DNA from: Micropruina glycogenica
GTDB lineage: Bacteria > Actinomycetota > Actinomycetes > Propionibacteriales > Propionibacteriaceae
Assembly: GCF_900289045.1 (NCBI RefSeq)
Contig: NZ_LT985188.1
Coordinates: forward strand, 2,728,001-2,792,000
DNA: 64,000 nucleotides
Direction of reading: 5' to 3'
Below are positions 35,051 to 42,720 of this stretch, piece by piece (the stretch's first letter is position 1; each line of letters starts with the position of its first letter). The translations under genes were made by a program, and so were the position numbers. The notes beneath the pieces were generated by a model. It made no database searches and was not told the DNA's origin. It was given only the letters and a program-made list of their open reading frames with translations.

Positions 35051-35095
35051 TGTGGTTGAAATAGATACCCCCCATGGGTATTTATTTCAACCACA
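35051..35095. promoter_or_regulatory. AT-rich 20-bp hairpin upstream of P450 gene
   Basis: Arms 35051-35070 and 35076-35095 pair at 19 of 20 positions around a 5-nt loop. The arm TGTGGTTGAAATA...ATACCC is far richer in A and T than the genome. A shorter echo, TTTCAACCAAAACGT, recurs 45 bp further right. There is no T-tract, so an operator or a mobile palindrome is as likely as a terminator. Confidence 0.6.
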
Positions 35096-35227
35096 ACGTC
35101 GCGGTTCTCTCGGCGCGCATGCGAGGCCCGCATCTTTTCAACCAAAACGTGGTCGATGACCTGCCTTCGACCTACTCGATCCCCCATTGACACTGCGATG
35201 CCCTAAGCCACCGCTGATCAACGCGGG

Positions 35228-35290
35228 TCGTTGGTTGAGCTTGTCGAAACCCTGGCCGCAACGGGTGTCGACAAGCCCGACCAACGAAAA
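35228..35290. repeat. Inverted pair of dispersed repeats
   Basis: CGTTGGTTGAGCTTGTCGAA on the left faces TGTCGACAAGCCCGACCAACG on the right, so the unit forms an imperfect hairpin. Same repeat family as elsewhere in the window. Confidence 0.7.
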
Positions 35291-35365
35291 CCAGCGCTTC
35301 CCGAGATGCCCGCACCTTGCCGCTCGCTGCGCGGGGGTGCGCTCACGCGGGCACGGATCCACCTG

Positions 35366-36448
35366 TCAGGGCCGGCGCACGCGCAGCACCAGGTCGGTGT
35401 GATGGCCGGCACCCGCCCCGCCGGTGACGTGCCGGTCGCGGCGGTCGTCGGTTTCGATCACCCAGTCGGTCGGAACGGCCGCCCGGATCGTGTCGAGGTC
35501 GAGGTAGTCGTCGGGGTCGAAACCGCGCTCGAGCGCCTGCTCGCGGTCGACGTCGGCGTGCGCCAGCACCAGCAGTCGTCCACCAGGCGCCACCAGGGCG
35601 AGCAGGGCCCGTTCGGCGAGCCCCTCCGGGGTGCGCAGCAGGGCCGGGTAACACACGCTGACCAGGTCGAACGCCCCCTCGGGCAGCTCCGACGACAGCA
35701 GACCCGCCCGCACCCAGTCGACCTGGACGGCCCCCGCTTCAGCCGCCGCCCGGCCGCGGTCGAGGGCGCTGTCGGCGACGTCGAAGGCCGTCACCTGCCA
35801 GCCCTGCGACGCCAGCCACACCGCATCGGCACCCTCACCGCACCCGACATCGACCGCACGGCCCGGTTCGAGCGACGACACCTCGGCCACCAGGGCGCCG
35901 TTGGGGTTGCCGCTCCAGATCGCCTCGGCCGCGTAGTGCTGGTGCCACTCGTCGTCGGTCACCGGCATGCGACGCTCGCCGTGGGAGTGGTCGTGGTGTG
36001 TGTGGCCGTGATCGTGTGCCGGCTCGTCGGACGGCAGGTCGTGGGCCGTTGCGTGGGCCGGCTGGTACAGCATCAGGTCGTCTGCTCCGGGCACGGCCAT
36101 CATCACCGCCCGGCCGAAGCCAAGCTCACGCGGCTCGCCCGAGAACTGCGCCCCTCGGCCGGCCAGTTCGGCCATGGTGGCGTCCAGGTCGTCGCAGGTC
36201 AGAGTGAGCGAGTGGTGCCGGGGTGCGCTCCAGTCGCCTTCGCGGGTCGGGTGCACGCCGAGTTCGCTCGGCCCCGAGCGAAAGATCAGCCACTCGGCGG
36301 GGTCGGTACCGCCGGTGCCTGCACCGCCGACGCCGGCATCGCCGCGTGCCCCCTCGGAGACGAACGGCCAGCGCAGCACGTCCATCAGAAACCGGCGCGT
36401 GGCCGCCGGATCGTCGGAATAGATCATTGCGTGCAGGGCCGTGAGCAT
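35366..36448 (-). CDS. Fusion of VOC domain and SAM-dependent methyltransferase via His-rich linker
   Basis: A 360-residue two-domain protein. Residues 1-130 form a VOC unit (LHAMIYSDDPAATRRFLMDV, then LTLTCDDLDATMAELAGRG and GRAVMMAVPGADDLMLYQP). Residues 132-158 are a linker rich in histidine (HDHGHTHHDHSHGE), likely to bind metal. Residues 165-360 are a class I methyltransferase: HQHYAAEAIWSGNPN, motif I VDVGCGEGADAVWLASQGW, motif with FDLVSVCYPALLR and LVAPGGRLLVLAH. The methyltransferase half resembles those that act on small molecules or chalcogen oxyanions (TehB-like), and in relatives such enzymes often start at the MPVTDDEW-like position. An internal start there would give a separate enzyme. 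Confidence 0.85.
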   Translation of the reverse strand: MLTALHAMIYSDDPAATRRFLMDVLRWPFVSEGARGDAGVGGAGTGGTDPAEWLIFRSGPSELGVHPTREGDWSAPRHHSLTLTCDDLDATMAELAGRGAQFSGEPRELGFGRAVMMAVPGADDLMLYQPAHATAHDLPSDEPAHDHGHTHHDHSHGERRMPVTDDEWHQHYAAEAIWSGNPNGALVAEVSSLEPGRAVDVGCGEGADAVWLASQGWQVTAFDVADSALDRGRAAAEAGAVQVDWVRAGLLSSELPEGAFDLVSVCYPALLRTPEGLAERALLALVAPGGRLLVLAHADVDREQALERGFDPDDYLDLDTIRAAVPTDWVIETDDRRDRHVTGGAGAGHHTDLVLRVRRP

Positions 36449-36461
36449 GGGCTCAGGCTAC

Positions 36462-36862
36462 TCAGGACGCGATGGACGGCAGCGGCTTCAATCGCCGCGA
36501 AATCAGTCGGCGCAGCGGGTCGGTGAGAAACAGCAGGAACATCGCGAAGAGGTTGACTTGCGGGCAGGCGACTGCGATCAGGCCGGCCAGCCCGAACAGA
36601 ATGGTCATGGTGGGGTGACGGCTTGCCCATGCGCGTCGGCAGAAAACTCATCGCGAAGCTGAGCACCTGGCTTCGAGTGGGCGTTCAGCCAGACCGCCGT
36701 GTCGCCCTGCTCGGGCGCCTCGCTCACGCTCTCCATCAGCGGCAGTATCAGCAGGGTCATGGCGATCGCCACGGCGTCGGGGAAGAACACCACCCGCTCG
36801 ATCGGTTGCGTACGGTCGTGCTTGTCGGGCGCGGCGCTGGAGTCGTGGCCGGGGGTGGTCAT
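36462..36862 (-). pseudogene. Degraded TMEM175/DUF1211 family membrane protein gene
   Basis: The frame from ATG 36862 (MTTPGHDSSAAP) contains RVVFFPDAVAIAMTLLILPL, the first helix of DUF1211/TMEM175 potassium channel-like proteins, where the usual motif is FSDGVFAIAxTLL. That frame stops at about 36605. Another frame, MTILFGLAGLIAVACPQVNL then LTDPLRRLISRR, ends at 36462 and looks like the C-terminal helices. The total of about 130 codons is well short of the usual 200, so an internal deletion plus frame change is likely. Confidence 0.55.
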
Positions 36863-36953
36863 GCGGTGCAGCCAAGCGACCCTAAGTACGAGCTTTGTCG
36901 CTCGGTGAGAATGGGGGCTGGCTGCCGCGCCCGAACCGGGCAGACTGTGGCGC

Positions 36954-37283
36954 ATGATCACCATCACAGTGAAGTGGGACGTGAAGCCCGAGTACGCCGA
37001 CGACTACATGGAACTGACCCGTGAGTTCACCGAAGCGACCCGCGCCGAGCCGGGCTGCCTCTGGTTCGACTGGTCACGCAGCGTCGACAACCCCAACGAG
37101 TACGTGCTGGTCGAGGCGTTTCGGGACGGGGCGGCCGGCGGCGAGCACGTGAACTCGGAACACTTCAAGAAGGCCATGGCCACCCACGGCGAGTACGCCG
37201 CGAGCCGGCCCAAGATCATCAGCTACGAGATTCCGCAGGACGACTGGAGCGAGCTCGGCGAGCTGCAGATGCCCGAAGCCTGA
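36954..37283 (+). CDS. Antibiotic biosynthesis monooxygenase (ABM) family protein
   Basis: A 109-residue dimeric ferredoxin-like ABM-fold protein related to YgiN quinol monooxygenase. Typical segments: TVKWDVKPEYADDYMELTRE, EPGCLWFDWSRSVDNPNEYV, EAFRDGAAGGEHVNSEHFKKAM. Such enzymes oxidise small aromatic compounds without cofactor. The start ATG overlaps the extent of an opposite-strand frame that is not a gene. It stands alone. Confidence 0.87.
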   Translation: MITITVKWDVKPEYADDYMELTREFTEATRAEPGCLWFDWSRSVDNPNEYVLVEAFRDGAAGGEHVNSEHFKKAMATHGEYAASRPKIISYEIPQDDWSELGELQMPEA

Positions 37284-37467
37284 GCTCGCTTCGCTGGTCG
37301 CTCGTCGAGACCGGTTGCGGTTGAGCTTGTCGAACCCCCAGGGACGCGCTGGTCCAGCTCGTCGAGACCGGTTGGGGTTAGGGGTCTCGGCACGCTCAAC
37401 CAACGACGCGTGCGTTGATCAGCGCTTCCCAACACGGCGAATCTCGACACGCTCGACCAGCGGTTGC
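37284..37467. repeat. Four to five dispersed repeats in both orientations
   Basis: Copies include GGTCGCTCGTCGAGACCGG, GGTTGAGCTTGTCGAACCCC, GGTCCAGCTCGTCGAGACCG, GGGTCTCGGCACGCTCAACC and ATCTCGACACGCTCGACCAG. The gap holds nothing else. Confidence 0.7.
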
Positions 37468-37830
37468 TCAGTCGAGGTAACCGTGGCGGCGCAGCACGTC
37501 GTCCACGAACTGTTGTAGCCGGGGTTTGGCGTCGGTGTTGGCGTACTTCACGCTTACCGAGCCCTTGCCGCCGGCAGTGCCCTTGATGGCTTCGCGGGTC
37601 TCTGCGACCAGGTCGAAGTCGATGGCGTGTGCCACGAAGTGGGTCTTGGTGGCGGTGAACATCAGGTAGCCCTTGAGGTAGCTGTCGGCGAACTTGAACA
37701 TCGGCACCGATCGAAACATGGTCAACGACACCGGGCAGCGCTGCTCGACGTAGGCCCAGAACTCCGTGAGCCAGGCCTGCCCGGCCTCGGGCACCGAGGC
37801 CAGATACTCCTGCGGATTCTCTGCGCCCAT
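37468..37830 (-). CDS. DUF1801 (YdhG-like) family protein
   Basis: A 120-residue protein with the DUF1801/YdhG fold pattern: NPQEYLASVPEAGQAWLTEFW, RSVPMFKFADSYLKGYLMFT and GTAGGKGSVSVKYANTDAKP. Some relatives are described as frataxin-like iron chaperones, which is not established. ATG 37830 is preferred for an AGGGG sequence upstream; 37854 is an alternative. It stands alone and is divergent from an SDR gene. Confidence 0.7.
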   Translation of the reverse strand: MGAENPQEYLASVPEAGQAWLTEFWAYVEQRCPVSLTMFRSVPMFKFADSYLKGYLMFTATKTHFVAHAIDFDLVAETREAIKGTAGGKGSVSVKYANTDAKPRLQQFVDDVLRRHGYLD

Positions 37831-37935
37831 CAGCGTGCCCCTGAGGGCCTGCACGGCGCTGCGGCAGTTGGCATCATTGGCTCACGGTGGCACAAACCGG
37901 TGCATTCGGCCAGGCCACGAACCTCAGGAGCACAC

Positions 37936-38808
37936 ATGGCGAACCGCAAGTCCAATGGCCCGATCGACCTATCGGGCCAGGTGGCGGTGGTCACCGGCGG
38001 CGGCAGCGGGGTGGGCTTGGCGATCACCCGGTTGCTCGGCGAGCGTGGCTGCCGGGTGTGGATCGGCTCGCGTTCGCAGCAGCGGGTCGAGCAGGCGGCG
38101 CAGCAGCTTCGAGACGAAGGCCTGATGGTGCAGGCCATGGCCTGCGACGTGACCAGCCGCGACGACGTGATGGCCTTGCGTGACGCCGCGCTGTCCGACA
38201 CCGGACGGCTCGACATCTGGGTCAGCAACGCCGGCCGGGCGGGCGCGTTCGGCCCCATTCTGGCCGCGCCCGAAGACGACTTTCTGGCCACCACCGACAC
38301 CGTCATCCGAGGCACCTACTACGGGTCGCTGGCGGCTCTCGACGCGATGACCAAGGCGGGCGGCGGCGATCTGATCAACCTGCTCGGCCGCGGCGACGAC
38401 GGCCCGGTGAAGAACCAGGCCGCGTACGGGTCGGCCAAGACATGGGTGCGAGCCTTCACCGGTGCGCTGGCGGGCGAGATCAAAGACTCAGGGGTTCGGG
38501 TGCATGCCTTCAACCCCGGCCTGGTGCGCACCGACATGCTCGGCCGCATCGACGCCGTCCGCGGCTACGGCTCTGGGCTGAACCGGTTCGGGTCGGTGAT
38601 CGGCGTGCTCGGCCTCGATGCCGACGAGGCCGCCCGGCCGGTGCTCGACCTGATCGGCAGCGACCGGCTGGAGTACCGCGGCACCGCCCCGCTGCGGCTG
38701 CTCGCCCAGGCAGCGCGCAATCAGGTGGCGCGGCTGCAGGGCAAGGGCGCGGGCGCGATGCAGATCGACATCACCGACCTCGACCCGCGGCCGAGTTCAC
38801 TCGACTGA
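37936..38808 (+). CDS. SDR family NAD(P)-dependent oxidoreductase lacking canonical serine
   Basis: A 290-residue classical-length SDR. The cofactor motif VVTGGGSGVGLAI (TGxxxGxG), WVSNAGRAGAFG (NAG) and the YxxxK pair in AAYGSAKTWVRAF are present, as is FNPGLVRTDM. The strand before the active site reads DLINLLGRGDDG, so the catalytic Ser normally about 13 residues before Tyr appears to be Gly or displaced; activity may be altered. ATG 37936 follows AGGAG. It has no operon partner. Confidence 0.87.
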   Translation: MANRKSNGPIDLSGQVAVVTGGGSGVGLAITRLLGERGCRVWIGSRSQQRVEQAAQQLRDEGLMVQAMACDVTSRDDVMALRDAALSDTGRLDIWVSNAGRAGAFGPILAAPEDDFLATTDTVIRGTYYGSLAALDAMTKAGGGDLINLLGRGDDGPVKNQAAYGSAKTWVRAFTGALAGEIKDSGVRVHAFNPGLVRTDMLGRIDAVRGYGSGLNRFGSVIGVLGLDADEAARPVLDLIGSDRLEYRGTAPLRLLAQAARNQVARLQGKGAGAMQIDITDLDPRPSSLD

Positions 38809-38953
38809 CAGGCCCCGGGGACCGGGGCGACCGCGGCGAGCCATCGTGTCGCGCTGCCGTTGACTGTCGAGTTCTCATTCACAGAAAGCTGATAAAGCGC
38901 TGAGCGGGCGGCGCGATTGCTGCGGCACCCGTGGCCCGGCGGGACAATGAAGC

Positions 38954-39400
38954 ATGATTCGCGCAATGATCGACTTCGGCATCAATCTGGTTCTTGCGGC
39001 AACCGGCATTCTCATCGCGGCAAGCACCATTGCAGGTGTCAGCGTGCAATGGTCAGGATTCTTGGTCGCGGTGCTGGTGTTCGCCGCTCTTCAGGCTGTT
39101 CTTTCGCCCTTCGTGTTCAACATGGCGCGAAAGTACGCCTCGGCCGTGCTCGGCGGCATCGGCATCGTTTCGACCCTGCTCGCGCTGTGGATCGCCAGCA
39201 TGCTCACCGCCGGCGGCTTCAGAATCGACGGAGTGTGGGCCTGGGTGCTCACCGCCTTGGTGGTCTGGCTGGTGTCGGCCCTCGGCGGTTGGCTGCTCGG
39301 CTGGCTGATTCTGACCCGCTGGTGGGACAAGCGCCAAGAGAACAAGAAGCTGGACGCGGCTGCGGCTCGTCGCAACCCGCCGCCGCCCGCTCAGTCCTGA
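38954..39400 (+). CDS. Phage holin family 4-2 / YvlD-like membrane protein
   Basis: A 148-residue protein with four predicted helices, starting MIRAMIDFGINLVLAATGIL, and with ALQAVLSPFVFNMARKYAS. This matches the holin superfamily IV (YvlD-type), where chromosomal members have no proven lysis role. A basic, Pro-rich tail faces the cytoplasm. ATG 38954 follows GGGACAATGAAGC, so the ribosome-binding site is weak. It is followed by an array of dispersed repeats. Confidence 0.75.
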   Translation: MIRAMIDFGINLVLAATGILIAASTIAGVSVQWSGFLVAVLVFAALQAVLSPFVFNMARKYASAVLGGIGIVSTLLALWIASMLTAGGFRIDGVWAWVLTALVVWLVSALGGWLLGWLILTRWWDKRQENKKLDAAAARRNPPPPAQS

Positions 39401-39408
39401 TCGTGGCC

Positions 39409-39644
39409 GGTTGAGCTCGTCGAGAGCTCTTTCGTCGGTCGAGCTTGTCCAGACCCTTTCGTCGGTCGAGCTTGTCCAGACCCTTTCGTTGGTCGAGCTT
39501 GTCGAAACCCCTTCGTTGGTCGAGCGTGTCCAGACCCGTTGAGGCAGGGGTTTCGGACTTTCGACAACCCAGCAACGGACCTCGGGGTTTCGACAGGCTT
39601 GACCAACGGCACTTGGGGTTTCGACAGGCTCGACCGGCGGCTCT
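39409..39644. repeat. Tandem array of 27-bp dispersed repeats ending in inverted copies
   Basis: Two identical 27-bp units (39430-39456, 39457-39483: TTTCGTCGGTCGAGCTTGTC plus CAGACCC) are followed by two variant units to about 39537 and, in reverse orientation, by GGGGTTTCGACAGGCTTGAC and GGGGTTTCGACAGGCTCGAC. There are no unique spacers between units, so it is not a CRISPR array. Confidence 0.8.
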
Positions 39645-40118
39645 CTAGCGTGCGGGCAGAACGTCTTGCCAGACCCGCTCGTGCTCGAGCAGCCAGCGTT
39701 TGCGCTCCAGGCCGCCCGCGTAGCCGGTGAGGGTGCCGGACGACCCGATCACCCGATGGCACGGCACCACGATCGCGATGGGGTTGCGTCCATTGGCCAG
39801 CCCGACGGCGCGCGAGGCGGTCGGCTGCCCGATGCGCAGCGCAAGTTGGCCGTAACTTTCGGTGGTGCCGTAGGGAATCTGGCTGAGGGCCGTCCACACC
39901 TTGCGCTGAAAGTCGGTGCCGCTGGGGGCGAGGTCGAGGTCGAAGTCGGTGCGATCACCGGCGAAGTACTCGCTGAGTTGCCGGGCGGCGGCGTCCGAGG
40001 CATCGGAGGTGGGCATGGGCACGTCGGGCTCGCCGAACAGCACCGAGGTGACCGCGCCGTCGTCGTCGACGCAGACGGTGATCGGGCCGATCGGGGTGGT
40101 GATCGTGGTGCTGGTCAT
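39645..40118 (-). CDS. ogt: Methylated-DNA-[protein]-cysteine S-methyltransferase
   Basis: A 157-residue suicide DNA repair protein that takes alkyl groups from O6-alkylguanine onto its active Cys120 in IAIVVPCHRVIGSSG. The helix-turn-helix region FQRKVWTALSQIPYGTTESY is also typical. The start ATG 40118 overlaps the TGA of the upstream AlkA fusion gene (ATGA), so the two repair proteins are translated together. They presumably form an adaptive response to alkylation damage. Confidence 0.93.
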   Translation of the reverse strand: MTSTTITTPIGPITVCVDDDGAVTSVLFGEPDVPMPTSDASDAAARQLSEYFAGDRTDFDLDLAPSGTDFQRKVWTALSQIPYGTTESYGQLALRIGQPTASRAVGLANGRNPIAIVVPCHRVIGSSGTLTGYAGGLERKRWLLEHERVWQDVLPAR

Positions 40119-41584
40119 GTTGCCTCCGGTAATTGGTTGATCGGGTGGGGCAGCGTGGCCCACAGGTATTGGGTGGCGTAGCTGCGCCAGGGGCGCCAGT
40201 GCTGGGCCGTTGTGGCGAGGTCGGTGATGCCGAGTTGTTCGGCCGCTCGCATCACGCCCAGGTCGGTGAACGGCAGGGCGTCCGGGTCGCCGAGGGAGCG
40301 CATGGCGACCAGTTCGACGGTCCACGGCCCGATGCCGGGCAGCGCGGCCAGCGTGCGTCGCGCCTCGGTGCGGTCGGCGCCCGGGCCGAGGTCGAGCTCG
40401 CGGCCGGCCAGCGCACGCGCCAGCGCGATGAGGGTGCCAGCGCGGCGGCGCGGGCCGGGAAGGTCGTCGGGTTGCAGCGCGGCGAGGGCGGACGGGGCCG
40501 GAAACAGGTGGGTCAGTCCCCCGTCGGGGTCAGCGACGGGCTCGCCGAACCGTTGCACCAGGCGTCCGGTCTGGGTGCGGGCGGCAGCGGTGGACACCTG
40601 CTGGCCCAGCACCGCCCTGATCGCGAACTCGGCGCCGTCGGTGGTGCGGGGCACGCGCCGTCCGGGGGCTGCCGCTACCAGGGGCGCCAGCGAGGGGTCG
40701 GCACCCAGCGCCTCGGTGACGGCAACCGGATCGGCGTCGAGGTCAAGCAGCCGGCGACAACGGCCGATGGCGGGGGTGAGGTCACGCGGGTCGGTGAGCC
40801 ACAGGGTGGCGGCGACGTGGTCGGCACGGGGGGCCAGGCCCACGACGCCGGGGCCGTGCGGTAGGACGAGGGTGCGCCGGTAGGCGCCGTCGCGCCACTC
40901 TTCGACGCCCGGCACGGCCGTTGCAGCCAGGTGTCCGAACAGGTTGCTGGGGTCGAACGGACGCCGCAGCGGCAGCCGCAACTGCAGCGCGGCGAGGCCA
41001 CCGCGGGTGAGCGTGGGGGCCCGGCGCAGGCGGGCGCGCAACTCGCCGGGGGTGAGCCCGTAGGTGGAGCGCACCGCGTCGTTGAACGACCGCACCGAGC
41101 CGAACCCGGCGGCGAAGGCCACCTCACCCAGCCGCATGGTGGTGGTTTCGAGCAGCACCCGGGCGGTGTGCGCGCGCTGGGCGCGGGCCAGTGCCAAGGG
41201 TGAGGCGCCGAGTTCGTCGGCGAGCACCCGCTGCAACTGGCGCACCGAATAGCCGAGCCGTTCCGCCACCCCGGTGACGCCTTCACGATCGACCAACCCG
41301 TCACCGATCAGCCGGACGGCGCGGGCGGCGGTGTCGGCGCGTACGTCCCAGGCGGCCGAGCCGGGCACGGTGTCGGGGCGGCAGCGCCGGCAGGCGCGGT
41401 AACCGGCGTCCTGGGCGGCCGCGGCCGTCGCGTAGAAGCTGGTGTTCTCGGGCCGCGGCGTGAGCGCCGGGCAGCTCGGCCGGCAGTAGATGCGGGTGGT
41501 GCGCACGGCGGTGAAGAACTCGCCGTCGAAGCGGGCGTCACGGCTGGCGACGGCTCGCAGGCACACCTCGCGGTTCGGAAGCAT
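40115..41584 (-). CDS. alkA: Ada-like/AraC/AlkA fusion: DNA-3-methyladenine glycosylase 2 with regulatory domain
   Basis: A 489-residue three-module protein. Residues 1-80 are the Ada metal-binding domain with four cysteines C34, C38, C65, C68 (RIYCRPSCPALTP, YRACRRCRPD), where C34 accepts methyl from phosphotriesters; residues 85-185 an AraC-type helix-turn-helix (GVTGVAERLGYSVRQLQRVL); residues 195-489 AlkA with the HhH-GPD motif LPGIGPWTVELVAM and catalytic D441 in PFTDLGV. It therefore senses methylation, activates transcription and removes alkylated bases. It lacks the Ada C-terminal methyltransferase, supplied by the coupled ogt gene. The start is ATG 41584; upstream frame has no similarity. 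Confidence 0.93.
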   Translation of the reverse strand: MLPNREVCLRAVASRDARFDGEFFTAVRTTRIYCRPSCPALTPRPENTSFYATAAAAQDAGYRACRRCRPDTVPGSAAWDVRADTAARAVRLIGDGLVDREGVTGVAERLGYSVRQLQRVLADELGASPLALARAQRAHTARVLLETTTMRLGEVAFAAGFGSVRSFNDAVRSTYGLTPGELRARLRRAPTLTRGGLAALQLRLPLRRPFDPSNLFGHLAATAVPGVEEWRDGAYRRTLVLPHGPGVVGLAPRADHVAATLWLTDPRDLTPAIGRCRRLLDLDADPVAVTEALGADPSLAPLVAAAPGRRVPRTTDGAEFAIRAVLGQQVSTAAARTQTGRLVQRFGEPVADPDGGLTHLFPAPSALAALQPDDLPGPRRRAGTLIALARALAGRELDLGPGADRTEARRTLAALPGIGPWTVELVAMRSLGDPDALPFTDLGVMRAAEQLGITDLATTAQHWRPWRSYATQYLWATLPHPINQLPEAT

Positions 41585-41689
41585 GCGTCCATCATGGTCG
41601 CCGGAACAGGCAGAACCTAGCAAGAATGCGACATGACACTCAGGCCCTGCGCTGCTGGTCGCGCCCGTCCAGACCTTGGGCCTACGAGT

Positions 41690-41729
41690 GTGGTCGATCG
41701 ACCCCTTGAGACGGCGGTCGATCGACCAC
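41690..41729. terminator. Perfect 14-bp inverted repeat downstream of kinase gene
   Basis: GTGGTCGATCGACC (41690-41703) and GGTCGATCGACCAC (41716-41729) pair perfectly across a 12-nt loop, 29 bp after the stop of the minus-strand kinase gene. A terminator is likely; since each arm contains the self-palindrome GGTCGATCGACC, a protein-binding site is also possible. Confidence 0.5.
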
Positions 41730-41757
41730 GCTGTACACCAGCGGCACGCGCGCTTCG

Positions 41758-42678
41758 CTACTCGGCGATGGTTTCGGCCGTGCTGAGAAACGAATCGCCC
41801 TGGTCGGGATAGCCGAACCAGTGCAGGTAGAGGCCGGTCGTGACCCGTTCGACGAAGGCCCACTGCCAGACCCGATCGGCCTCCACCCCGCCCAACTCGG
41901 CCAGCCGGACGCACTGCTGCCGTAGCAGTGCCACCCCCGCACCGAACTGCTGCGACTCGGCCGCAGTGACCTCGTGACAGGCGTCGCGCAGCACCACGCC
42001 GAGGTCGTAGGCCGGCTCGCCGGCGAACCCGTCGGGGTCGATCAAGGCCCAGCCTTCACCACGTCGCAGCACGTTGCCCGCATGCGGGTCGCCGTGGCAG
42101 ACCACCTCGGGCCGCTCATCCGCTGTTAGACGTTGGGCGTAGTCGGCCGCCAGTTTCAACGCTCGCGGGGCAGAGGTTCCATAGCGCGGACCCAGGTCGC
42201 GCAGAATGCCGGCCAACCCAGACGCCTTCGCCGCGAACGGGGCACCCTGGGTGAGGGGCACCGTCCAGGCTTCGCGCAGCAGCGGCGCGACGACCGCCAC
42301 CTGATCGGCCAGCCGTGGCGACGACGTCCACAACGACTCACCCAGACGCTGCGTCAACAGGGCGCCGTCGGGTGCACTCCACCCCAGCAGCCGGACGTAC
42401 CCGTGCCCGTCGGCCGCTCGCAGCACCCGTGCCACGACGTCCTGCTCACCCGGCGGCTGCACCTTCAATACGGCCCGCTGCCCCTGTTCGGTGACCACGT
42501 CCAACGGGGGCGGATTGACCCCGCCCTCGAACCAGCCCACCGGGTTGAGCCGCCAGCGCGACACCACCACAGGCACCGTCTGGGCGTAGTGCACCACGTG
42601 GCCCTGCAGGTCGCGATCGGAACGATCCGCCCGTCGCCGCGCCTCGGCGACGGCTGCTTCGATCACGTCCGTACCCAT
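41758..42678 (-). CDS. Aminoglycoside/hydroxyurea phosphotransferase family kinase (APH(6)-like)
   Basis: A 306-residue kinase of the aminoglycoside phosphotransferase fold, closest in pattern to APH(6)/hydroxyurea phosphotransferases: WFEGGVNPPPLDVVTEQG near the start, VLKVQPPGEQD (ATP-binding Lys), the catalytic VCHGDPHAGNVL with D197, and the Mg-binding LIDPDGFAGEPAYDLGVVLR with D214. Family members phosphorylate streptomycin at O-6 or hydroxyurea; many chromosomal homologues have unknown substrates. Whether it confers resistance cannot be told from sequence. It stands alone on its strand. Confidence 0.85.
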   Translation of the reverse strand: MGTDVIEAAVAEARRRADRSDRDLQGHVVHYAQTVPVVVSRWRLNPVGWFEGGVNPPPLDVVTEQGQRAVLKVQPPGEQDVVARVLRAADGHGYVRLLGWSAPDGALLTQRLGESLWTSSPRLADQVAVVAPLLREAWTVPLTQGAPFAAKASGLAGILRDLGPRYGTSAPRALKLAADYAQRLTADERPEVVCHGDPHAGNVLRRGEGWALIDPDGFAGEPAYDLGVVLRDACHEVTAAESQQFGAGVALLRQQCVRLAELGGVEADRVWQWAFVERVTTGLYLHWFGYPDQGDSFLSTAETIAE

Positions 42679-42720
42679 CGGGTGAGGCTATCTGTGGCAG
42701 CCCACGAGTAGGTTGCGGCC

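Noticed and set aside
39430-39537. Possible CRISPR-like array of 27-bp repeats
   Set aside because: Units are directly adjacent without unique spacers, drift in sequence, and reverse orientation at the end; no cas genes are in the window.
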